A DNA stretch of 64,000 nucleotides from Desulfuromonadales bacterium (GCA_013349405.1 DUZS01000005.1:62001-126000), one strand, 5' to 3'. Positions 44,444-52,899 are shown, numbered from the stretch's first letter. Program-made: numbers and translations. Notes: generated from the sequence alone by a model not told the origin.

Positions 44444-44969
44444 ATTTCAGATAAAAAGAAAGGAGACAACTAAAATATTGTTGTAATGATATTTAAGATG
44501 GTATGGTGGGTGAGCTTGATATAAATAACGCTTAAGTAATATTTATGCGCTAATAGCAGTCACTAACTCGGGAGCATCAGCTCGTGCTTGTCCGAGGCTG
44601 GCGGGGCTTGTGCGGGAGCTGCCAGCGCATAGAAATCTCAGAAAGTTATCGAGCGCTTACACAGGTATAGGCCACCGTTCCCAAATATGGTCTTTTACTG
44701 CACCGCCAACGACCGCACAATATCTCCGACAAGCTAAAAGTCAAGAATCCTAATCTTCAAGATGCACGTCTAGACAGCCTGCCGTTGGTCCCCTTTCGTT
44801 TCCAAGCCATACCCTCACTATAGACTCCATGCCGTTTGCACTTACACTGTCCTGTGCCTAAAGCTGCTCCGAGCAAGGATAAATGGTTTTCTCCGAATAG
44901 GGTCGTATCTTAACTCCCTTGCACAGCTATATAACGTCAGGTTTTGATTCATATAGGCACAATAAATAT
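44444..44969. other. Intergenic region without a gene
   Basis: About 500 bp between the two hipBA modules. I see no credible ORF. AAATAT/ATATTT (44473-44478, 44489-44494) is a further AT-rich inverted repeat near the hipB-1 operator. Confidence 0.5.
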
Positions 44970-45026
44970 TTGTCAACTAGCTTGATATGTGCTATAAAAT
45001 ACCCATTATATAATTTAGTGGGTATT
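44970..45026 (+). promoter_or_regulatory. Promoter and operator for hipBA module 2
   Basis: TTGTCA (44970-44975) and TATAAA (44994-44999) with 18 bp spacing form a likely promoter. AATACCCA (44998-45005) and TGGGTATT (45019-45026) are perfect 8 bp arms, 13 bp apart, directly before ATG 45029. The absence of a Shine-Dalgarno in this position means the operator also covers the start of translation. The half-site differs from that of module 1. Confidence 0.6.
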
Positions 45027-45028
45027 AT

Positions 45029-45376
45029 ATGGCTCGTAACTCATTAGGAAAAGAGGGCCTCACCCTTTCTGCGTACCAAGCGATTAAGGTGTTGGGCAAT
45101 AACATCCAGACCGCCCGGAAGCGTCGAGGTTGGACGTTAGAGGAGATGGCCGGCAGCATGCTGGTTACCAGAAAAACCCTTTCACGCCTGGAATCCGGTG
45201 ACCCGGCGGTCGGGCTGTCGGTGTTAGCCGCAGCTCTCCATGTACTCGGAGTTGTGAATGACTTGCAGAGTGTCGCCGCTCCTGAAGACGATACCGTAGG
45301 ATTATTTTCAGAAAAGCAACGCCTGCCGCAAAGGGTCAGAAAAAAACTACACCATAAAGGCGAACTGGATTTCTAG
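45029..45376 (+). CDS. hipB: HipB-like XRE-family antitoxin (module 2)
   Basis: A 115 aa helix-turn-helix protein: RKRRGWTLEEMAGSMLVTRKT and SRLESGDPAVGLSVLAAALHVLG. Its stop is 2 bp before the second hipA. Only distantly like the module-1 HipB. A palindromic operator overlaps its promoter, consistent with self-repression. Confidence 0.88.
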   Translation: MARNSLGKEGLTLSAYQAIKVLGNNIQTARKRRGWTLEEMAGSMLVTRKTLSRLESGDPAVGLSVLAAALHVLGVVNDLQSVAAPEDDTVGLFSEKQRLPQRVRKKLHHKGELDF

Positions 45377-45378
45377 CC

Positions 45379-46614
45379 ATGCCTCGTGAACAAAAAGCAT
45401 ATGTATTCATCTACCTCCCCGGCCAGACTGTTGCCGTCCCTGCCGGAATTTTCACCCACTATCCCGATGATGGCATCGGTCGTTTTGCCTACGGCCTTCG
45501 CTACCTGGAACGCTTCGATGCTCTGGCAGTGGATCCTGTTTCACTGCAACTGGGAGCCGTTTTCAAAGATGCAGCTACAAACGGCGGTCTGTATGGTGCC
45601 TTCCGGGACGCTTCTCCCGATTATTGGGGTCGCCTGGTTATTGCCGCTGAACTGAAGGCTCCTCCTGAATCATTGGGAGAGATGGACTTCCTGCTGCATG
45701 GCAATGCTTCCCGAGTCGGTTGTCTTGATTTCCGTGTTTCACTGGAACAGGGAGAGCCTGAAACAAGACCGCCCTCGTTTCAGTCGTTAGCGGAGATTTT
45801 GGAAGCGGCCAGGCAGCTGCAACATGGTGAACCGGTCAGGCACGACCTTCTTCAACTGCTCGAACAGGGAACCAGTATCGGCGGCGCCAGGCCAAAATGT
45901 ACTGTGGAACGGGATAATGCACTCTGGATCGCAAAATTTCCGGCTCGTGGTGATTCTGTCAACTTTCCCCGGATAGAATATGCAACTATGCTGTTGGCGC
46001 AAGCATGCGGGATAACGATTCCGGAGATTCGCATCATTTCCGTTGGTGATAAAGATGTGCTGTTAGTAAAACGCTTTGACCGTTTAAAAACAGCCTCGGG
46101 CTATCAACGCTTTGGTTTTTTGAGCGCCCTGTCACTGATGGAGTGGGATGAACGTGATCGGACCCAATGGAGTTACCCTGCATTGGCCGATAAGATGCGG
46201 GCCACAGTGCTGGCGCAGTCGGCAGATCTTAAAGAACTATTCCGTCGCATGGTTTTTAATGTCCTCTGCAGGAATACTGACGACCATCCACGCAATCATG
46301 GCTTTCTTTGGGGTGTGAAAGGGTTTGCATTATCTCCCGCATACGACATTGTTCCGACACCGGCACGACGTGGTGTTGGCACCGACTTTTCGCTCGCTAT
46401 GTCTCTGGGTGATCGGGGGAGAGAAGCGACGCTTGCTAATGCAATAAGCCTATCAGCACGCTTTGGCTTGTCACAAAAAGAGGCACAATTTACCATTGAG
46501 GAAATAAAGTTACACGTTGCAACGTGGGAGGAACAGTTTACGTCACAAGCGGTTTCGTCTGTTGACATTGAAGCAATTCGGGCCTGTTTTTTGGGAGCCG
46601 GGACTGTAATCTGA
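45379..46614 (+). CDS. hipA: HipA-family toxin kinase (module 2)
   Basis: A 411 aa HipA-family protein of a different subgroup from module 1. Motifs: GTSIGGARPKCTV (nucleotide loop), LLVKRFDRL, catalytic CRNTDDHPRNHGFL (D and N in the D-D-H-x-x-N variation) and LSPAYDIVPTP. Key residues are kept. Two complete, divergent hipBA sets in 4 kb is unusual. Confidence 0.9.
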   Translation: MPREQKAYVFIYLPGQTVAVPAGIFTHYPDDGIGRFAYGLRYLERFDALAVDPVSLQLGAVFKDAATNGGLYGAFRDASPDYWGRLVIAAELKAPPESLGEMDFLLHGNASRVGCLDFRVSLEQGEPETRPPSFQSLAEILEAARQLQHGEPVRHDLLQLLEQGTSIGGARPKCTVERDNALWIAKFPARGDSVNFPRIEYATMLLAQACGITIPEIRIISVGDKDVLLVKRFDRLKTASGYQRFGFLSALSLMEWDERDRTQWSYPALADKMRATVLAQSADLKELFRRMVFNVLCRNTDDHPRNHGFLWGVKGFALSPAYDIVPTPARRGVGTDFSLAMSLGDRGREATLANAISLSARFGLSQKEAQFTIEEIKLHVATWEEQFTSQAVSSVDIEAIRACFLGAGTVI

Positions 46615-46630
46615 AGCTGTGTCATTTCAA

Positions 46631-46833
46631 TCATCGAACGTTGACTGACAAAATCCGCCAGGTTTTCTGGGCAGGGGTGAGTGAGACATGTTTCTTCAGA
46701 TAATCAAAGCATTTACGGCGCACATCGTGCCGATCTTCCGCAAGCTCGGCAATCAAAATGCGATCAGCGTCTCAGGTTTGGCCGCCTCCAATAAATCCAC
46801 CAGCGGATCTGCCGTTTTTTTCTTCTTTACCAT
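46631..46833 (-). pseudogene. Frameshifted remnant downstream of the SEC-C gene
   Basis: An ATG at 46833, seven bases after the SEC-C gene stop with GAGG upstream, reads MVKKKKTADPLVDLLEAA and then stops after ETLIAF. The next frame continues sensibly as LIAELAEDRHDVRRKCFDYL and stops at 46631. A single-base loss in the T-run at about 46755-46758 (plus strand AAAA) would explain both. The protein also looks cut short. I do not recognise the family firmly. Confidence 0.45.
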
Positions 46834-46840
46834 AATGACC

Positions 46841-47851
46841 TCACAGATGAAACTGGACGACCTGGTCCAGGAGCGGCAACTTCCTCACCTTGAAATCTGC
46901 TGTATAGCGGTCATTGCCGGGACGTTCGATTTCCACCAGACCAAAGTACCGGGCAAACCGATTCAGACAGCGCGATGAATAACTGGTCCGCACCACTTTC
47001 TCGGGCGAATAGTAGCTGCCGACCGGCTGTACCTGCGGAAGCAGATTGGGGAAAGCCCGCATGAAATTGTCTTCATAGAAGATACTGCTCCGCCACTTAC
47101 CGCCATATCTGGACATCAGATAGAGGCTGAACAGAAACGACTGCTGCATGAAGGGAATTTCTCCCAGATGATCCTGATAGGCCCAGTTGTATTCACTGAC
47201 AAAAGCCCGGAACAAGCGCGAGTAGATGCCCGATTGCCCCTGTTCAGCCAGCAGTTTCCGGCACTCCCTGCTGAGGATAAATTTCCCCTTGTATTTTCTG
47301 ATCAATCCGGCCAGTTCGGCAACCAGGCGGGTTGTATGCATTATCCTGAATTCCGGTTCTGTTCTCAACTCGCCAACCTCGATTATTCTCCGGTATTCCT
47401 CTTCACTAAAGTAACTTTGGGCTGATTCCCGGCAGAAGTTACGCGGCAGGTTGCCGGTGGCGGTTGCCTTCAGGCCGTCATCGCCGATAGCGGCTGCCAA
47501 CAGGTTGAACAGGGACAGAATCGGGGCTTGCAGGTTACTGTCGAGGCTGGACGGGAAGATAATCAGGTGGGGTGTGTCAAACGGGAAGTGCAGAAACCGG
47601 TGCATCTGTTCGGGAGACAGGCCGTGGAAATCGTCGCTGGGTGCTTGATTACGTTGCTGGTTGTGCTGACGCAGAAAGGCGTTGGCCTCATCCAGCGAAC
47701 CGAAGCTCTTGCCCTTGAGTAATTCCTTCAGTTCGTCCATGACCGGCCCCATGACGCGCTGGTGTTCACTTTCGTCATGTTTGTCGGCGCAGCATTTCTT
47801 GTATTTGAGCCCGCTGCCGCAGGGGCAGGGATCATTTCTGCCTGGTTTCAT
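46841..47851 (-). CDS. SEC-C motif protein
   Basis: A 336 aa protein starting at ATG 47851 (frame open to 47890). The N-terminal SEC-C zinc motif is PGRNDPCPCGSGLKYKKCC, as in the tail of SecA and many uncharacterised proteins. The rest is mostly helical, without a recognised domain. It lies between a frameshifted remnant and truncated genes in a disrupted region. Confidence 0.75.
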   Translation of the reverse strand: MKPGRNDPCPCGSGLKYKKCCADKHDESEHQRVMGPVMDELKELLKGKSFGSLDEANAFLRQHNQQRNQAPSDDFHGLSPEQMHRFLHFPFDTPHLIIFPSSLDSNLQAPILSLFNLLAAAIGDDGLKATATGNLPRNFCRESAQSYFSEEEYRRIIEVGELRTEPEFRIMHTTRLVAELAGLIRKYKGKFILSRECRKLLAEQGQSGIYSRLFRAFVSEYNWAYQDHLGEIPFMQQSFLFSLYLMSRYGGKWRSSIFYEDNFMRAFPNLLPQVQPVGSYYSPEKVVRTSYSSRCLNRFARYFGLVEIERPGNDRYTADFKVRKLPLLDQVVQFHL

Positions 47852-47961
47852 GATTGTCCTGTTTGTCCTGTTTTTGTCCAGTTTTATCATAAGCCATTTT
47901 AGCCCTTTACAAGCCCATTTGGCGCATTTGGCGTATTTATGGCCTAATCACAAACCAACTC

Positions 47962-48412
47962 TTATCCATTCTCTGATGGCGCATTTGGCGCAATTATGGC
48001 GCGATTCCGTTTAAGCTTGTATTGTGAGCCTCGGCCTTTACCTTCTAGCTCGACTATCCCTATTTGAACGAGTTCATTGAGATCCCGAGTAGCTGTTCGT
48101 TGTGGACAACCAACAGCATGCTGATATTCTGCATTGGTAATAAGACCATGAGTCTTAATATAGTTAACCGCCTTTATCTTCCGCTCATTCAGGTTAAGCC
48201 TGGCAAGGCGTTCAGGAGTCAGCCAGTCACGCCAGACCGTTGTGGTGAATTCGCCGCCACGTTGTATAAAATCCGGTTCCGGTAGGTCATGGGAAAGGCT
48301 TTCGCGAATCATCATCAGGGTGCCTGTGCCATATTTCTCGATATAGCGAGCGAGAAAAAGCGCTTCGCAGATTCGGGTATTACGGGCAATATACCTGGGG
48401 TGACAAGCTTTG
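47962..48412 (-). pseudogene. C-terminal remnant of an AlbA_2/ATP-binding (RecG-like) transcriptional regulator
   Basis: The frame reads ALFLARYIEKYGTGTLMMI, then a LPEPDFIQRGGEFTTTVW segment and a C-terminal winged helix (GLITNAEYQHAVGC and following). This is typical of the C-terminal end of AlbA_2/AAA_4 proteins. The N-terminal three quarters are absent: upstream the frame runs into the junction near 48412 next to a truncated HEPN gene. Confidence 0.6.
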
Positions 48413-48425
48413 CCAAATTAAGACC

Positions 48426-48518
48426 TCACATGCCGTCAAATACGATTTCACCGGTAACATGGCTTTTCAGCTGCCCAATCTTTTCCAGATTACGCAGGTT
48501 TTCCAAGGTAATGTTCAT
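48426..48518 (-). pseudogene. Truncated HEPN-domain partner of the nucleotidyltransferase
   Basis: ATG 48518 opens MNITLENLRNLEKIGQLKSH, the start typical of the HEPN proteins paired with MNT nucleotidyltransferases. The frame ends after 30 codons at 48426. The rest of a HEPN domain (normally ~120 aa with the RxxxxH motif) is missing. It overlaps the end of the nucleotidyltransferase gene by 29 bp, as in intact pairs. Confidence 0.5.
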
Positions 48519-49116
48519 CACCTATCAGAAAGAGTTTCGGCTCGCTCATGATGCGCGCTGCAAACTGTTCACCGACCGCCAGCTTGGCAGTAAACTGTTC
48601 GTAAGGCATAACTACCGGGTTGATTTCCCTCCCCAGCCTCTGACGCATATTCGCTAGTGCCACCACAACGTCAGTAAAGGATACCGTCCCGACGACACAG
48701 ACATCCACATCGCTGGTCGCCCGTTCTTCCCCCTTGGCTACGGATCCGAAAATGAATGCTGCGGTAATGCCCGTAGACAACGGCTGCAAGGCTGAACGTA
48801 TGATATCCGCCAGACCGCTCGTTTTGCGGAAGATGCCGGACAGTTCATGAAAGATGGGGCAGTCCTGTTCGGCATGGTAGCGGACCTGATTACCCAAGGC
48901 CTGTCGGGACAGCAATCCGGCATCGGTAAGGAGTTTGAGCTCACGGTGCAGCGATCCGGCCGGTACACCGGTCAGACGGGATATCTCCCGGACATGGAAA
49001 TCCTCTTCAGAACGCAACAGCAAAAGAGCCAATATGCGTCGCCGGTAATCGCTGAAAAGGGTTTCGGCAAGACCTGTCGACTTACTCTGTCCTTTGTTTA
49101 TCGCTGTTCTCTCCAT
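48490..49116 (-). CDS. Winged-helix nucleotidyltransferase (MNT family)
   Basis: A 208 aa fusion of an N-terminal winged helix (residues 18-85: RRRILALLLLRSEEDFHVREI, LTGVPAGSLHRELKLL) and a minimal nucleotidyltransferase domain (FGSVAKGEERATSDVDVCVVG, catalytic GS and DxD). In MNT-HEPN toxin-antitoxin systems MNT modifies and inhibits the HEPN RNase. Here the HEPN partner is truncated, so the antitoxin-like protein may be an orphan. Confidence 0.85.
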   Translation of the reverse strand: MERTAINKGQSKSTGLAETLFSDYRRRILALLLLRSEEDFHVREISRLTGVPAGSLHRELKLLTDAGLLSRQALGNQVRYHAEQDCPIFHELSGIFRKTSGLADIIRSALQPLSTGITAAFIFGSVAKGEERATSDVDVCVVGTVSFTDVVVALANMRQRLGREINPVVMPYEQFTAKLAVGEQFAARIMSEPKLFLIGDEHYLGKPA

Positions 49117-49166
49117 GAGTGCGTTTGTAATCTAAATGAGAACGGATTGCAACTCATTTTCCATAG

Positions 49167-49181
49167 CAAACGACTCGTTTG
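49167..49181. promoter_or_regulatory. Palindrome upstream of the nucleotidyltransferase gene
   Basis: CAAACG-ACT-CGTTTG is a perfect 6 bp inverted repeat 50 bp upstream of the MNT gene start. It may be an operator for the protein's own winged helix. The surrounding 49117-49360 has no gene. Confidence 0.3.
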
Positions 49182-49361
49182 TCCAAATTGGTTTTCAGTA
49201 TATTGCAGCACTCAAATTTGGATTAAGCAGCGAAAATAACGGAATGTGTTGTCATTGCTGATCGATATGGCTGGTACTGCAGGTATTTGATGGTCAACTG
49301 GATAGGGAAGTGCTCTCTGGCGGCAATTTCTCAAAATGTGCTCCATATGTGCTCCGCAGCA

Positions 49362-49487
49362 AAACAAAAGGGACTAATCCATATCGAAGAAACGCCAACT
49401 TTAGCTGAGATGATTGCGTCATTTGATCCGGATCGTCACGGCGGGGAGGTTTTGGTCACGGTGCCTGTTGGAGTTGAGGAAGGTTGA
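49362..49487 (+). pseudogene. Remnant of a MazE/AbrB-like antitoxin C-terminus
   Basis: The frame ends HIEETPTLAEMIASFDPDRHGG and then VPVGVEEG, the type of tail seen in MazE-like antitoxins (DPxRHGGE...PVGxE). No DNA-binding domain precedes it and the upstream residues look random. Weak evidence. Confidence 0.3.
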
Positions 49488-49498
49488 GTATGTGGTAC

Positions 49499-49644
49499 GT
49501 GCAGATTTTGCACGAACCACTTGATTTTATCGGCCTGCGGCAGTATGTGCATATTTTGCACGAACTGAAATTTCCGGGCTGCGGCGGTTGTTGCAAATTT
49601 TGCAATAACTGAAACCAGGTCAACTGTTGCAAATTTTGCAACAG
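49499..49644. repeat. Four TGCA-type palindromes downstream of the GSU2403-like gene
   Basis: Units at 49499, 49547, 49590 and 49624: GTGCAGATTTTGCAC, GTGCATATTTTGCAC, GTTGCAAATTTTGCAA and CTGTTGCAAATTTTGCAACAG (perfect 9 bp arms). The first two have TGCAC ends and the last two TGCAA ends. The last lies 2 bp after the gene's stop. The same TGCATATTTTGCA core appears upstream of the gene at 50680. Confidence 0.75.
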
Positions 49645-49645
49645 T

Positions 49646-50620
49646 TCAAATCGCAACCGAGTGCGGCAAATATTCTTGAATTATCTCTTCTACAAGGTCA
49701 GCCTGTAGTAGATCGCGCCTCCGCTTTAAAGCGTCCCTGTTATCCAGAGTGGCAATCCAACGCTTGATTTTTACAAACGCATCGGGAGCAACAGTATTCA
49801 TTCTCGCCATTCGACCAGTAACCGACACAATCATTTCTGACGTTTTTGGGCGGTCCAGCATCACTCCGGATCTTTCTGCTTCTACGGCAAATAACTCGTT
49901 TTCGTTATCAGTCAGCCTAACCGGATGCGGGTCGCCGCTCTTAGCCGATCTCCGCACGATATCTACTTCAAAGCCCTTGCTGTTGACGGCGGTATAGTGC
50001 TGGTCTTCTCTGCGTTCAAAAGTACGATCTACTTTTTTGAGCAACTCAAGAAACGTGGAGTCCAGTTCATCCATCTGTGCGGTAAAGCCCAATCTTTTCC
50101 GAATATCCCACAACAAGTCAACGTCCATAGTCATCATTGCATCGGTTGATGTGATTCTGACACCGGCGGCAGCTTCGTAAGCATAGAGAGAATAAGTGCC
50201 GATGACCGTAAAATACTCGGACAAGCCAACTTCTTCAATCTTATTGAGAATCTCAATTAACAGATCCGGAGCCCGACCAACGCGCAAAGCCTTATTCATG
50301 CGCTGGTGCCGGGTTATTTCGGCACGGAGGTCTCTAACCCTTTCCTGAGACCGTTCTTTTCGAGCGATAAAATCGGCATAAATGCCTTCGGTTTTCTCTG
50401 ATCGTGGCCCGAGACTCGTTTGAGCTGATCTGGTAGAAGTCCGAATTAAGTAGTCAGTTCCATTCTGTTCTCTCCAAATCATGCCGCCCCTGACTTCTTT
50501 GGCGGATTTACGTGCGGATTCAAGCGCAGTAAAGACAGATTTCGCGTCGATATATTGGCGGAGTTCGTCACCGCTCATCTCGACGATATTGTTTTTCAAT
50601 GTATTTTTCATATTTCGCAT
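49646..50620 (-). CDS. GSU2403-like nucleotidyltransferase-fold protein
   Basis: A ~324 aa protein resembling the GSU2403 family, a nucleotidyltransferase-fold group. Core: IGTYSLYAYEAAAGVRITST, the acidic MDVDLLWD motif, QHYTAVNSKGFEVDIVRR, and a C-terminal ALKRRRDLLQADLVEEIIQEYLP. An N-terminal helical region (residues 1-110) precedes it. ATG 50620 is one of several possible starts (50647, 50611, 50578). Palindromes flank both ends. It is likely a conflict-system component; its substrate is unknown. Confidence 0.7.
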   Translation of the reverse strand: MRNMKNTLKNNIVEMSGDELRQYIDAKSVFTALESARKSAKEVRGGMIWREQNGTDYLIRTSTRSAQTSLGPRSEKTEGIYADFIARKERSQERVRDLRAEITRHQRMNKALRVGRAPDLLIEILNKIEEVGLSEYFTVIGTYSLYAYEAAAGVRITSTDAMMTMDVDLLWDIRKRLGFTAQMDELDSTFLELLKKVDRTFERREDQHYTAVNSKGFEVDIVRRSAKSGDPHPVRLTDNENELFAVEAERSGVMLDRPKTSEMIVSVTGRMARMNTVAPDAFVKIKRWIATLDNRDALKRRRDLLQADLVEEIIQEYLPHSVAI

Positions 50621-50679
50621 ATTACTTTGAAAACATAGCAATAACAAGTATTATTGGAGTGGTTTAGCTTTAACGCAAA

Positions 50680-50708
50680 GAACATTATGCAAAATATGCA
50701 TATTGTTC
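50680..50708. promoter_or_regulatory. 29 bp palindromic operator candidate
   Basis: A palindrome with 12 of 14 pairs, outer arms GAACA/TGTTC and inner TATGCA/TGCATA, lies 60 bp upstream of the GSU2403-like gene. The inner core is the same TGCA-ATATTTT-GCA sequence as in the palindromes past the gene's end. Confidence 0.55.
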
Positions 50709-50806
50709 ACTTTACTTTAAATCGTTCCTGGCCGACAGTAAAGCGGAGCAGGACAATACAATACTCGCTATCAAACAGACCCGGCCAGCAATTGCCAATA
50801 GGTTAA

Positions 50807-50905
50807 AGAACTGTTGAACAGGCAAATATTAGCAAGATCGAGGTGGGGCTAATTCATCAAATCATTTCACCCCTAGCAAGCTTTAAAAGTATGACATTAG
50901 CATGA
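50807..50905 (+). pseudogene. Remnant of an XRE-family HTH
   Basis: The frame reads RTVEQANISKIEVGL, the recognition-helix end of a XRE-type HTH (NISKIExG), then runs 19 more codons to a stop. No start codon or upstream HTH half exists. The rest of 50709-50910 holds no gene. Confidence 0.35.
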
Positions 50906-50911
50906 CACGTA

Positions 50912-50957
50912 GCAAAATATAGAAAAGGCACCTACAATAAAACATTGTAAGTACCTT
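50912..50957 (-). terminator. Minus-strand terminator next to the tRNA-Arg fragment
   Basis: A 14 bp stem on the minus strand (plus 50925-50938 with 50944-50957, two G-U pairs only in the minus RNA) with a five-base loop and a UUCUAUAUUUU tail. It probably ended the original tRNA-Arg transcript. Confidence 0.75.
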
Positions 50958-50964
50958 TATTTAT

Positions 50965-51009
50965 TGGCGTCCCCGAGTCGATTCGAACGACCGGCCCCTT
51001 CCTTAGGAG
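50965..51009 (-). other. tRNA-Arg(CCU) 3' fragment, left attachment site
   Basis: Read on the minus strand from the anticodon loop CTCCTAA through variable loop, T-arm (GGTCG TTCGAAT CGACT) and acceptor strand to encoded CCA. The 5' half of the tRNA is absent; the intact gene must lie right of the window. The wider direct repeat covers 50961-51012. Confidence 0.85.
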
Positions 51010-51150
51010 TAACAAAATTCGAGGTTTCTGCACGTTTCAAAATCTTTCCTTCTTTTTCACAAATCACTCATATCATATTGACATACATCATATTTTAGCT
51101 TAGCATCCATTACAATTCTTTTCATTTTTCTACAATACAGCGCACACATC

Positions 51151-51174
51151 AGAGGTTGCTGTAGAGGTTGCTGT
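51151..51174. repeat. Tandem arm-type sites, left end of element 1
   Basis: Two head-to-tail copies of AGAGGTTGCTGT (51151-51162, 51163-51174) between the left attachment site and the integrase. The same pair recurs at the right end (62083). Confidence 0.65.
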
Positions 51175-51193
51175 AAAAAAGGGATGGGGTCCG

Positions 51194-52474
51194 ATGAAGT
51201 TCACCGACATCTATATCAAAAACCTGAAACCGGAGCCGACGAAGTATTACAAGCGCGAGGCTCACGGTTTTGCCGTCAAGGTATGGCCTTCCGGTGTGAA
51301 GACCTGGGTCTATATCTATACCTTTGAGAGCAAGCGTAAAGAAATGCGCCTGGGGGAATACCCGGCCATGAAACTGGCCGACGCCCGCACCAAGTATAAT
51401 GAAGCCTACGAACTCCACAAGAACGGCAGAGACCCCGGAGCCGAGGAGCGGCAGCAAAAGGAAGAACGCCGCCTTGCGGATACCATCGAAGATCTGGTCA
51501 AAGAGTACATAAAGAAGCATGCCAAAGTCAACAAGCGTTCCTGGAAGAACGATGAACGCCTGTTGAACAAAGAGGTCGTGCCGATCTGGGGCGACCGCAA
51601 GGCCGAGGATATCCGCAAGCGTGACGTCGTGCTGCTTTTGGAGAGCATCGTTGAGCGCGGTTCCCCAGCCATGTCGAACCAGACCCTGAAGATCGTCCGC
51701 AAGATGTTCAACTTTGCCGTTGAGCGGGACATCCTGCAGCACACCCCCTGTACCGGCGTCAAGGCGCTGGCTCCCAACAACAGCCGCGAGCGGACATTGA
51801 ACGAAGCGGAAATCAAGGCACTCTGGGCAAATCTTGATGCCGGTATCATCTCGGATGAAATCAAAAGGGCCTTAAAGCTGATTCTTGTCACCGCACAACG
51901 ACCTGGTGAAGTTATCGGCATGCGAGCCGCCGAGATCGATAAACGCTGGTGGACGATCCCCTCAGAGAGAGCGAAAAACGGCAGGGCGCACCGTGTCTAC
52001 CTGACCAACCTTGCCGTGAGCCTGTTCGGCGACACCAAAGGAAAGGATTTCCTGTTTCCCTGTCCGCATAAAAAGAAGGTCAAGCAGATAGAGGCCCATG
52101 CCGTGGGCGTCGCAGTGCGACGGAATCTGGCCTGGCCGGTCACTGATAAAAATGGAAAGCCTCTGTTCGATACCGACGGCAATCCAGTCACCGAGAACAA
52201 GCTGGGCATCGAACAATTCACCCCGCACGACCTGCGCCGCACGGCGGCAACCTTTCTTGCCAAAATGGGGAACATGGACGAGGTGATTGATGCGGTTCTC
52301 AACCATGCCAAGCAAGGGGTGATCAAGGTTTACAACCAGTATCGCTATGACGCGGAAAAACAGAAGGCGCTCGAAGCCTGGGAACGGAAACTGAACAGCA
52401 TCATATCCAGCAAGGTTGCGGCTAAGACAGCTCCTGTTCCAGCAACAAAGGGCAAGAAAAAACCAGCGGGATAG
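51194..52474 (+). CDS. Tyrosine integrase with DUF4102 arm-binding domain (element 1)
   Basis: A 426 aa phage/island integrase of the P4 type. The DUF4102 arm-binding domain covers residues 1-90 (EAHGFAVKVWPSGVKTWVY), the core-binding SAM-like domain 95-195, and the catalytic domain after 205 with R in TAQRPGEV, HDLRRT, LNHAKQGV and the nucleophile Tyr in VYNQYRYD. GC-rich codon use, unlike the related integrase at 62407. It should act on the tRNA-Arg sites. Confidence 0.93.
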   Translation: MKFTDIYIKNLKPEPTKYYKREAHGFAVKVWPSGVKTWVYIYTFESKRKEMRLGEYPAMKLADARTKYNEAYELHKNGRDPGAEERQQKEERRLADTIEDLVKEYIKKHAKVNKRSWKNDERLLNKEVVPIWGDRKAEDIRKRDVVLLLESIVERGSPAMSNQTLKIVRKMFNFAVERDILQHTPCTGVKALAPNNSRERTLNEAEIKALWANLDAGIISDEIKRALKLILVTAQRPGEVIGMRAAEIDKRWWTIPSERAKNGRAHRVYLTNLAVSLFGDTKGKDFLFPCPHKKKVKQIEAHAVGVAVRRNLAWPVTDKNGKPLFDTDGNPVTENKLGIEQFTPHDLRRTAATFLAKMGNMDEVIDAVLNHAKQGVIKVYNQYRYDAEKQKALEAWERKLNSIISSKVAAKTAPVPATKGKKKPAG

Positions 52475-52540
52475 AACCTTGCTGACTTTTTCGCATAAAA
52501 ATTGTTTGCTCAAATATGACTTGTGAGGTATATATCTTCT

Positions 52541-52894
52541 ATGGCATGGGACATTGAATACACCGATGAATTCGAATCCTGGTGGGAAGATCTGACGGCA
52601 GAGGCTCAGATTGATGTTGATACGGTGGTGGGACTTCTTGAGGAATGCGGCCCCAATTTGCCGTTTCCATATTCATCAGGGGTAAACGGTTCAAAGCACT
52701 CCCATATGCGAGAATTGCGGATTCAGCATCAAGGCCGGCCACTGCGAGTTTTGTATGCTTTTGATCCAAGCAGGGCTGCAATCTTGCTGGTAGGTGGAGA
52801 TAAAACCGGCAACAATCGCTGGTACAAGACACATGTGCCGATTGCCGACAGACTGTATGACGAATACCTGGACGAAACGAAACAAGGGAGGTAA
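52541..52894 (+). CDS. higB: HigB/RelE-type toxin
   Basis: A ~117 aa toxin of the phage-derived Gp49/HigB type: EYTDEFESWWEDLTAEAQ, MRELRIQHQGRPLRVLYAFDP and LLVGGDKTGNNRWY. ATG 52541 or an in-frame GTG at 52523 may start it; neither has a strong Shine-Dalgarno. The toxin-first order with the HTH gene 5 bp downstream is the HigBA arrangement. Probably a ribosome-dependent mRNase. Confidence 0.85.
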   Translation: MAWDIEYTDEFESWWEDLTAEAQIDVDTVVGLLEECGPNLPFPYSSGVNGSKHSHMRELRIQHQGRPLRVLYAFDPSRAAILLVGGDKTGNNRWYKTHVPIADRLYDEYLDETKQGR

Positions 52895-52899
52895 AAATC

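Noticed and set aside
44444-44969. Degenerate transposase or intron between the hipBA modules
   Set aside because: Translations of all frames show only short, unconvincing stretches.
49499-49644. CRISPR array
   Set aside because: The four repeats differ from one another, are palindromes about 17-21 bp long, and have unequal spacing (48, 43, 34 bp); no cas genes are near.
50965-51009. Functional tRNA-Arg gene
   Set aside because: Only the part from the anticodon loop to CCA is present; the D-arm and 5' acceptor strand are absent.
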